Shown here: one piece after another, positions 1 to 6,793 of the stretch
Numbering within the stretch: position 1 is the stretch's first letter
Layout of the letters: every line of letters starts with the position of its first letter
NCBI GenBank assembly: GCA_001313065.1
Contig: BBFD01000208.1
Location: 1-7,279, forward strand
Length of the DNA: 7,279 nucleotides
Reading direction: 5' to 3'
Origin: Silvimonas sp. JCM 19000
GTDB lineage: Bacteria; Pseudomonadota; Gammaproteobacteria; Burkholderiales; Chitinibacteraceae
Translations under genes and position numbers: made by a program
Notes under the pieces: model-generated
Database searches by the model: none
Told to the model about the DNA's origin: nothing
The model's input: only the letters and a program-made list of their open reading frames with translations

Positions 1-1898
1 CGACGCCCGCGGCGGCTTGTTCGAACGGGGCGAACACCAGTTCCGCGTCTTGCCGCGAAATGCCGGGGCCGGTATCGCTGACGTGGGCGCACAGCCAATG
101 ACCGTCTGCGCGTTCCTCATGCGCCAGGTGCACGCTGACCGAGCCTTCGTCGGTCAGCTTGATGCGTTGCCGATCAGATTGACCAGAATTTGGCGCCATT
201 TATTGGCATCCAGCCGAAACCAGCCTGCGCCTCCACGCTAATTCCAAACGCCAACCCGCGCCGCGCGGACTGTTCATGAAACAAACCGTGCAATTGCCGC
301 ACCAGCGTGCTGATCGACATCGGCGTTTCATACAGTTTGACGTGACCGGCTTCCAGTTTGCTGGCGTCGAGCACGTTGCCGATCAGGCTTAGCAAATAAT
401 CGCCGCTATCGCCGATGCGCGACAGCCACTGTGCTTGCGGCGTGGTCAGCGCGCGTTCGTCCTGCAAGCGCTCCACATAACCCAGAATGGCGGTCAGCGG
501 GGTGCGGATTTCATGGCTGACGTGGGCCAGGAAGGTGGTCTTGGCGCGATTGGCCGCTTCGGCCTCGTAGCGCGCGGCTTCCAGTTCGGCGGTACGTTGC
601 TGCACCAGCGCTTCGAGGTGGCCGGCCTGGGCTTCCAGATGCAGGCGGTAGGCGGTTTCGGCCGCTTCTTTGCGTTGGCGCAGATCGCGCACGCGCAAAG
701 CCATCGCCACGCTGAACAGCAGCATTTCAATAATGATGCCGTAGAAGATAAAGCGATAAGTGAAGGCGGTATGCTCGATCAGGCCGTAATCGCGCAAACC
801 CCAGGTCACCACCAGCGACACTGAATAAGTGGCCCACGCCGCCAGAAACAACCAGGCCCCGCCAATGCCCGCGCGGATGGCTTTGATGCTGGCGGCGATG
901 TAGATCAAAAAGCCGATGCCGCCCAGGTTGAGCGCTTCCAGCGCAAACTGGTCATGCCCGGTCAGTGCGGCAATGCTGCTGACCAGGCCGACCGCCGCAA
1001 TGATCTGCAAGGCCCAATCCAGCGTGCGACTGAGCTTGATGGTTTGCAGATAGTGGCGCACAAACTGCGCGGCGCAGATGTAGTAAAGGCCGCTGCAGAA
1101 AAAACAGCGCGGTATAGCTGAAATGGCCGTTCCACAACAACAGCGGCCAGACCCCGGTGGCGCTGTGGAACGACACCGTCAGCATCACCAGATTGAGCCC
1201 GTAAAACAGAAACGCTTTGTCGCGGGTGGCGGCAAAGCCGATGAAGCGGCAAAAGCCACCAGCGCCATCATGCCTATCATGCCGCCCAGCAAAAAAAACA
1301 TCTCATGGGTATTGGCGCGGGCAAACGCGCTGTGGCTCCAGATGCGCACCGCCGAATAAATCGGGCCCGCCATGTCGGCATGGTCGTTAAAGACCACGCG
1401 CATCAGATATTCGTTTTGCGCTTGCGGCGGCAAGGTGTCAGGAAAGGCGGGGCGGATGGTGGGCAGCGGGCGGCTTGCTTCGGTTTCGCTGCTGGCAAAA
1501 TCCTGCTTGCGCAGGCAAGCTGGCTACCGGCCGGACGCGAATACAAGGTAACGCGGCCGATCAGGCCGTCGGTGTATTCCACGCGTACCGGCAAACTGGC
1601 GGCGCTGCTGTTGCGCAATTCAAAGCGGAACCACCAGGCATCGCGGCTATAACCGCGTGAACGCGCCATGCCCTGCGGCGCGCGGAAATGACCTTGCTGC
1701 AATTGCTGCGCCGCTTGCTCGATGTCGGCGTTGCGACTGGGGTCCTGCCACAGGGTCAGGTCGCGGTCGATTTCGATGCCGTCGGTGCTCGGGCTGACGT
1801 CGAGGGCGTAAGCCAGCTGCGGTAGCGCCAAGCCGCCAGCAGCACCCACAAACCCCAAAATGACGCGCAACGCCAGCGCCAGCCTGAAAAAAAACCAT
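1..1898 (-). CDS. 7TMR-DISM sensor histidine kinase (3' end beyond left edge, six frame breaks)
   Basis: Inner-membrane histidine kinase: it senses a periplasmic or membrane signal and phosphorylates a response regulator. Reading leftward there is a signal peptide ending near PQLAYA, a DISMED2-like periplasmic domain (about 1440-1815, with DLTLWQDP and AWWFRFELRN), about seven hydrophobic helices (about 1310 to 690), a coiled coil with QQRTAELEAAR (about 560-690), HisKA with HVSHEIRTPL (phospho-His codon 513-515), and HATPase_c with NLIGNAIKLTDEG (about 150-185) and DTGPGIS (about 57-80). The ATP lid and any receiver domain lie off the left edge. The frame breaks near 165, 210, 1099-1104, 1251-1254, 1510 and 1887-1894; each is repaired by one base, for example dropping one T from the T8 run just after the start. 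ATG at 1896-1898 is chosen because the repaired signal peptide follows at once; an in-frame TTG at 1917-1919 is the alternative. The domain call is firm; the signal and partner regulator are unknown. Confidence 0.88.
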
Positions 1899-1927
1899 CC
1901 CGATCCCGTGTGTTCTCAAAGTGTCTG

Positions 1928-1947
1928 ATTGTAAGGCTGTGCCTTAC
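1928..1947 (-). promoter_or_regulatory. -10-like box overlapped by a 7-bp dyad, upstream of the kinase
   Basis: On the minus strand, TACAAT (1928-1933) matches the sigma-70 -10 consensus at 5 of 6 positions and lies 29 bp before the kinase ATG. A perfect inverted repeat, GTAAGGC-TGT-GCCTTAC (1931-1947), overlaps its upstream half. No good -35 box is present at 16-18 bp. An operator covering a weak, activator- or repressor-controlled promoter is a reasonable reading. With a three-base loop it could also be a small RNA hairpin, but no T tract follows, so it is not a convincing terminator. Confidence 0.35.
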
Positions 1948-2167
1948 GCGCGACATGTGTACATGGATTAGCCATGGCGAGCAATGCTTATCTATGTCGT
2001 TGTCATGGAACAACACGGCACGGCAAGCGCACTGCGCAAAGGGTACTGCGGGTTGTTCCACGCCGGTTTGACCCCGTTGATTGAGGCATCTACGCAACGC
2101 TTGCGTTTAATGACAATGGCTTGCAGCAGCATGCCCATTATCATCACCGCCGACAAAAAAATTATTG

Positions 2168-2173
2168 TAAGGG
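2168..2173 (+). promoter_or_regulatory. Shine-Dalgarno site of the MpaB-type oxygenase gene
   Basis: TAAGGG, 9 bp before the ATG at 2183, is a good match to the ribosome-binding consensus. It supports 2183 as the start; no other in-frame ATG nearby has a comparable site. Confidence 0.6.
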
Positions 2174-2182
2174 TGTTGTCTG

Positions 2183-3349
2183 ATGAGTAAGCCGATCTGG
2201 TCCGATGCCGCGCTCGATGCCTTGAAGCGTACCGGCGACCCGCTGGCCGACGCCTGCATGGCCGCTTTGATTGCCCACGGCGAAAGCGCGCACGCCAATG
2301 CCGTGCTCAGCCAGATGGAAACCGATGCAGCGTGGCCGCAAGATATCCCGCCTGAATTACGCGCGTATCTCGACGCGACCGCCGGTTTGCCCGCCAGCGT
2401 GGATCTGCGCCGCATCGAAAGCGCCCAGGCTTTCTTTACCGCGTTTGGCGTCCAGTTTGGCGTGAGCTTGCTGTGCCGATCATTGCCGGTGTTGTACGCC
2501 GGCAAAAAAAGGCGGCGCGCAAGTGCTGGCGTCCACCGGCAAGCTGACTAATCAGTTCCAGCGCCGCGCCTCCGAGACCTTGCGCTTTATTCTGAATGCC
2601 GCTGAACCTGGCGGGCTGGCCCCCGGCGGCAAAGGTTTGCTGACCATCCGCAAAGTGCGTCTGATGCATGCGGCCATCCGCTATTACGCCAAGCGCACGC
2701 ACGGTTGGCCCGCCAAAGACTGGCCCGCAGAGTGGGGCGAGCCGGTTAACCAGGAAGAACTGGTGGGCACCATGCTGGCGTTTTCGCTGGAAGCGGTGGC
2801 CGGTTTGCGCGCGATGGGCGTCAAGGTGAGCAAGCAGCAAGAAGAAGATCAGCTCTATCTGTGGAAGACCATCGGCCTGGTGCTGGGCATCGTGCCGCAG
2901 GCCATGCCGCGCCACGCCAGCGACGGCCAGCAGATCTGGAAGGCGCTGGGACGGCGCAACTTCGGTCCGTCCGAAGCCGGCCACATGCTGACGCAATCGC
3001 ACGTCGCCTTTCTGCAAGACAATCTGCCGCACGAAATGCGCGGACTGGTGCCCGATCTGATGACGCAACTGCTGGGGCGCAAGGTCGCCGCCATGTTGGG
3101 TTTGCGTGCCAGCGTGTGGTGGGATTGGTTGATTGATCTGGCGCGCGTGATCTTCCGCATCAAATCGCGCCTGGCCGGTAGCTCGCATAGCGTCGAAAGC
3201 TTTATGGGGCGTTATGGCGAAACGCTGATGGAAGCATTGCAAAAAAATACTGGGCCGGGCCAAATCCGGGACGGCCGTTCCAGCTGCCGGACCAGGCTTT
3301 GCATCCGGTACTCCCAACCTCACCCGTCACCGCTTCCGCACAGGTCTGA
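2183..3349 (+). CDS. MpaB/latex-clearing-protein type haem oxygenase (DUF2236), frameshifted
   Basis: Probable b-type haem oxygenase of the family containing fungal MpaB (oxidative cleavage of a farnesyl side chain) and bacterial Lcp rubber oxygenase. The repaired protein is about 388 residues. ASTGKLTNQFQRR (about 116-128) leads to Arg128 and Thr132, and KVRLMHAAIRYY places His162. This spacing equals that of Arg164, Thr168 and His198 (axial haem ligand) as I recall them for Lcp of Streptomyces K30. GEPVNQEELVGTMLAFS (about 185-201) and EEDQLYLWKTIGLVLGI (about 220-236) are typical of the family. No signal peptide is evident. The frame breaks in the A7 run at 2504-2510 (drop one A) and near the A7 run at 3241-3247. 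After the second, the frame giving GRPFQLPDQAL and a TGA at 3347-3349 best resembles the family's C-terminus. It is followed 2 bp later by the membrane protein gene, so the two probably form an operon. Family call strong; substrate unknown. Confidence 0.82.
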
Positions 3350-3351
3350 TC

Positions 3352-4096
3352 ATGTCCGCTTTATTGAATACCGCCGCCAACGACCCGAACGCCTGGTTTA
3401 ATACCTCAGCGTGGATGGCAGTCATTACACTTTGCTGCAGCTGGGCTTTTTTTTGCCGTAGGTTGTTTGCTCTGGGTAGTGGCCTATGTGTACGTGCTGC
3501 TACAGGCGCACAAATTCAAAGTCGTGGAAATGGCCGTGCTGGCCGGCGCCAGCAATCTGGCATGGGAATTTGTCTGGGGCGTCTTGCTGCGCACCGATAT
3601 GGGCGTGTTCCTGGTCTGGACTTATCGCGCCTGGCTGTTCTTTGATCTGTTTATCTTCTGGCAAATCATCAAGCTGGGGCACGAGCAGTTCACCACACCC
3701 CTGTTCAAGCGCAGCTACAACTGGATTATCGGCGCGACGGTGCTGTTCTTTGTGTTGGTGTATTGGGGCATGACCCAGTCGGGCATCGATACCCCGATCG
3801 GCGCGCGCTCGGCGTATGTGTGCCAGTTTGTGATCAGCGTGCTGTGCTTTGTGTTGTTGGCGCAGCAACCGTCCACCGTCGGATATGCCTGGCGCATTAC
3901 ATGGCTGCGTAGCCTGGGCACTTTGCTGGTGTCGGTGTTTATGCTGCTGCATTACCCGCATGACGTGTTCTTGCTGGTGTTGTGCGCCGGCTCGACCGTG
4001 CTGGATGGGGCGTATTGCTGGCTGTACTGGAAGGGTGCCGAGGTTAAGGCGGCGCGCTTGGCGCTGGCGACGCAAGCTGCGCCAGCGGCCGCCTGA
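3352..4096 (+). CDS. Seven-helix membrane protein resembling Pyr4/PaxB-type terpene cyclases (frameshifted)
   Basis: Repaired length is 247 residues, with about seven hydrophobic segments (roughly 22-51, 58-79, 83-108, 124-140, 155-170, 184-199, 203-226) and an Ala-rich tail. Pyr4-type membrane terpene cyclases are also about 240 residues with seven helices. Landmarks that fit are SNLAWEFVWG with Glu72 in helix 2, WLFFDLFIFWQIIKLG with Asp98 in helix 3, and VLDGAYCWLY with Asp218 near the end. Pyr4 depends on a helix-2 Glu and a C-terminal Asp in comparable places. These enzymes protonate an epoxide or alkene and cyclise an isoprenoid chain in the membrane. One frame break lies in the T8 run at 3447-3454; dropping one T joins CSWAFF to AVGCLLWVV. 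The start at 3352 follows the oxygenase stop by 2 bp, with a weak AGG 7 bp upstream. Membrane topology is certain; the cyclase assignment rests on motifs and length only, and an unrelated small membrane protein is possible. Confidence 0.55.
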
Positions 4097-4118
4097 TTGC
4101 AAGGGCGTGCGCAACAAA

Positions 4119-4158
4119 ACGGGCGTCTGGCCATGCCGCCAGACGCCCGTTTTTTTTT
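4119..4158 (+). terminator. Rho-independent terminator after the oxygenase/membrane protein pair
   Basis: A perfect 13-bp stem, ACGGGCGTCTGGC (4119-4131) and GCCAGACGCCCGT (4138-4150), with a 6-base loop, is followed by a nine-T tract (4150-4158). It begins 22 bp after the membrane protein stop. An AAAA run just before the left arm gives a shorter T tract on the minus strand, so it may also serve the convergent ligase gene, which ends at 4176. Confidence 0.93.
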
Positions 4159-4175
4159 GTCGCCGTATGCTCCGC

Positions 4176-5423
4176 TCAGGCGGCGGGATAAGCGCCGTGG
4201 CGTCGCAGTTCCGCCGCCAGCATCCCCAGCAAGGCCATCATCACCATGCGTAGAACGAAGTGGTCATCGCCACGATAAACAATACTTCCGTCCAGCCAAA
4301 GATAAAGAAACCGCCCGCCAAAGCCAGCCCCATGCGCGCCAATCCAGCCACTTGCGGTAGCGGGCTGTTGCGAAAACGCCAGAACAGCAAAGCCGGGCCC
4401 AGATAGACGGCCAGCAAGCACAGCGCGCCGATCAGACCGGTTTCGGCCAATGCCGAGATCAATTCGTTATGCGCGTGCGAAAACGACGAAGCCAGCGGGC
4501 TGATCACACCTTGCTGGGCCAGCGTTTCCAGCGTCGGCTTGAGCAGGCCTTTGCCCACGCCCAGCCACGGATGTTGCGCAAACACATGCAGCGCGCTTTG
4601 CCAGAGTTGCGTGCGCAAGCCGATCGAGGTGTCGCGATTGCCGTGCGCCATCAACTGTAAATCGCTGGATGCCGCCTGAAAGCGCGAGGCAAACATCGGA
4701 TCGAATTGCGCCAGCAAAAAAGCCGGTCAGCAAGATCAGCAGCAGCAAGGACATCCACGCGCGCCACGGCATGCGCAGCAATACCGCAAACAAAGGTAGT
4801 GCGACCCAACCGCCGCGCGAAGCCGACAGCACGCTGGCGGCCAGACCTGCCACCGCGCCGATCATGGCCAGGATATCCACGCGCGACGGCTGTCGCCAAC
4901 GGCTGATGCCATACAAGGGCAGCACGCCAAGCAACAGGGCGATGTCGCCATAAGGAATGGCGTTGGTAAAGGCATTGGCGGCGCGCGGCTCACCGGTGCT
5001 GTGCATAAACCACAGCCCCACCGTCAGGGCGACAATGGCGCCGATGCTGCTGCTCACGCGCAGCAGACGCACACTAACGCCGGGCAGGCTGGCGATGGCA
5101 AACGCAACCGGGATTGCGCCCAGAAAGCGCAGTTGCGCGTCAAACGCCCGGGGCAACACGCCGGGCATGGTGCCCACCTGAAACGCCACCAGCAGTGGCC
5201 ATGCCACAAAGCCGAGCAGCGCCCAGCGCCAGTGACGCGGTGGCATATGCGGTCGCGCAATGATCAGCCACGCCGTGCTCGACAGCAGCATCAATGCCAG
5301 ACAGGCATTGGTTACACCACGCAAAGACAGAATGCTGAACAAGCCGAGCAAGAGCAGCGCGCCCAGCCATAAGCTAAAGCCAGATTGCAGGCGCGGATGG
5401 CGCGTGAGCAGGGCGGCGTTCAT
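4176..5423 (-). CDS. O-antigen ligase/polymerase family protein (Wzy_C), two frame breaks
   Basis: Polytopic inner-membrane protein of the WaaL/Wzy superfamily, about 415 residues once repaired. These proteins transfer polymerised glycan from undecaprenyl diphosphate to lipid A-core (ligase) or extend the polymer (polymerase) on the periplasmic face. About ten or more hydrophobic helices are visible. LSASRGGWVALPL precedes the Wzy_C region, which carries HPWLGVGKG (4547-4573) in the periplasmic loop and HAHNELISALAETGLIGAL from 4477 downward, the family's catalytic-loop signature. AGGAGGT lies just before the ATG at 5421-5423, supporting this start. The frame breaks at the A6 run 4716-4721 (drop one) and near 4250, where one missing base moves the end from an early TAG at 4241 to FYAMVMMALLGMLAAELRR and the TGA at 4176. 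The start overlaps the glycosyltransferase stop. Ligase or polymerase cannot be decided from sequence alone. Confidence 0.85.
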
Positions 5424-6475
5424 GCGACCTCCTGCCAGGCGTTCAGCAGTGCTTGCGCGTGCGCACGGGTGCCGGTGGCATAGCTGATATGGCTGGCGGC
5501 TCCGCCAGTCTGGCTGTGCCCTGATCGACGCGCGCAACCGCCGTGGCTACTGCACGCGCCAGGCCCGCGGCATCGTCGGCGGCAAAATTGATCTGCGCGG
5601 CGTCGTCCAGCACTTCGGTGCTGCCGATGCCATTAGCCAACAACACCGGCGTGCCACACAGCACTGATTCAATGCCGACCAGGCCGAACGGCTCATAGCT
5701 CGAGGCCAGCACGGTGAAATCAGCGGCCTGATAAATCTGTTCGATATCCGCGTGATAACCAAAATACTGCACATTGCGCCAGGTGCGCGGCAGCGGGCGG
5801 CCGACCACGGCCAGCATCACCGGCAAATCCGTCGACTCAAAAAAACGCGCCAGCGCGGGCAGGCCTTTGCGTTCATGCGAAGAGGAGGGGAAGGCAAACA
5901 CGATGCGATCATCAGGCCAGCCCAGCTTGTGCCGTAGCGCGCTGCGCTGCGCGGCGCTGACCGGGGCAAACCGTTGCGCCGCAGCGGGCGGGTAAATCAC
6001 GCGGATTTTAGCCGGGGCAACCCCGTAATCGTCGATCAGCTCGGTCTGCATGGCGCGGGAATGCGCCACGATCAAGCGCGCGCTCTGGTAATGCGCGCGT
6101 TCCAGCTTGATCTGCATGCGGTCCTTGCTGGTTTCCGCTTTGTGGGTGGCGCGCATAAAGCCAGATGCGTGCCGCCGCAGATGGCGATATCGGCCGAAGC
6201 AATGCGATTGCAGCCGATCAGCAAATCCACGCCCGCCTGCCGTTGGCGTTTGGGCAGGCGCGCAGCAAACCACGCGTCGCGATAACGCGCGGGCACCAGC
6301 GCACATTGATCTGCTCGCGCTGCACCTGCTGGCTGGCCGGCAAAGCGAGATCAAAGCGCTTGGCAAAAAACACCGGCTTGATGCCGAGTGCTGTAAAACC
6401 GTCGACCAGGTCCATTGCATAGCGCTCTATACCGCCGCTCAAGCGCAAGGCGTGGGAGGAAATACCTAATTTCAT
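5420..6475 (-). CDS. GT4-family glycosyltransferase (GT-B fold), three frame breaks
   Basis: Cytoplasmic retaining glycosyltransferase, about 352 residues when repaired, which would add a sugar from a nucleotide donor to a lipopolysaccharide or lipid-linked glycan. The N-terminus MKLGISSHALRLSGGIERYAM has the Gly-rich turn of the acceptor domain. LIVAHSRAMQTELIDDYGV and KIRVIYPP mark the domain linker, and SSYEPFGLVGIE (the GT4 E-x7-E motif) with GTPVLLANGIGSTEVL binds the donor. Missing single bases near 6299, 6161 and 5500 break the frame; repaired, the C-terminus reads SHISYATGTRAHAQALLNAWQEVA and stops at the TGA inside ATGA (5420-5423), overlapping the ligase start. Such an overlap indicates translational coupling. 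The A7 run at 5839 and the A6 run at 6365 are in frame as read. The start at 6473-6475 is the only ATG preceding the conserved N-terminus; its ribosome site (AGGT) is weak. Donor and acceptor sugars are unknown. Confidence 0.87.
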
Positions 6476-6793
6476 TGCAGACCTGTGAAGGGCGTCAGCG
6501 TTGGGTGCGCCAAAAATATTCTTGATTGCTGCGACTAACAACCATGCCATCCCACAAAACGGGGACGGCCGCGAGCATAACCCCCAATGCGCCCCGTGGA
6601 CAATGGCGGCTGCCGCCAGGTGTGGCTGGCTGCGGCCAGGATGCTTGCCGGCGCGGCCATCGGGTATCGCTATGTACGGATCAGACGCTTGCGCCGGGCA
6701 TGGGCCGATTGATGCTGGCACTTGCAACGATCGCCGCCGCAATTACATCAGTCTATGTTGTCGCGGCCAGCGTTTATGCTTCAATCATGCCCC
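6476..6793. other. Divergent intergenic region upstream of glycosyltransferase and TPR gene
   Basis: 318 bp with no certain gene. The left part holds the minus-strand promoter described separately. On the plus strand a 41-codon open frame (ATG 6587 to TGA 6710-6712) encodes a basic C-terminus, GYRYVRIRRLRRAWAD. A second frame from about 6700 encodes a hydrophobic stretch, MGRLMLALATIAAAITSVY. Given the indel rate these could be pieces of one short membrane protein or chance. A weak plus-strand promoter candidate, TTGCAA (6722-6727) and TACATC (6744-6749) with a 16-bp spacer, precedes the TPR gene. Confidence 0.4.
6513..6541 (-). promoter_or_regulatory. Sigma-70-like promoter for the glycosyltransferase-ligase operon
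   Basis: On the minus strand, TTGTTA (6536-6541, 4 of 6 to the -35 consensus) and TATTTT (6513-6518, 4 of 6 to -10) are separated by exactly 17 bp. The -10 lies about 37 bp before the glycosyltransferase ATG at 6475. Position and spacing are right, but each hexamer is only a partial match. Confidence 0.45.

Larger units (their letters stand above)
1899..2182. other. Divergent intergenic region between kinase and oxygenase genes
   Basis: 284 bp with no convincing gene. Short open frames on both strands show no recognisable protein. It contains the dyad and -10-like box described separately, a second inverted repeat (TGGAACAAC at 2006-2014 and GTTGTTCCA at 2052-2060, 37 bp apart), and for the plus strand isolated -10-like hexamers TTTAAT (2106-2111) and TATCAT (2139-2144) without well-spaced -35 boxes. 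A run of seven A lies at 2155-2161 in the presumed leader of the oxygenase gene. It probably carries both divergent promoters, but no plus-strand start site can be fixed. Confidence 0.5.

Noticed and set aside
435..824. Plus-strand frames opposite the kinase
   Set aside because: They lie across unmistakable HisKA and coiled-coil coding sequence on the minus strand and resemble no known protein.
1291..1298. A8 run as a further frameshift site in the kinase
   Set aside because: The frame reads HEMFFLLGGMIGMM without interruption across it; the nearby break lies at about 1251.
1500..1516. Short inverted repeat within the kinase gene as a regulatory hairpin
   Set aside because: It sits inside coding sequence, has a short stem and no T tract; it is more likely a place where a base was miscalled.
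1..1898. Kinase as a genuine pseudogene
   Set aside because: Six breaks would suggest decay, but no substitutions spoil the H, N or G boxes, and all neighbouring genes carry the same type of breaks, so read error explains them better.
2436..3323. Long open frame of 295 codons on the minus strand opposite the oxygenase
   Set aside because: Its protein is rich in His, Gln, Arg and Ala with no recognisable domain, and the plus strand clearly encodes DUF2236 motifs. It is a GC-rich antisense shadow.
3500..4117. 205-codon minus-strand frame opposite the membrane protein
   Set aside because: Low-complexity His/Gln/Arg composition, and the opposite strand encodes coherent transmembrane helices.
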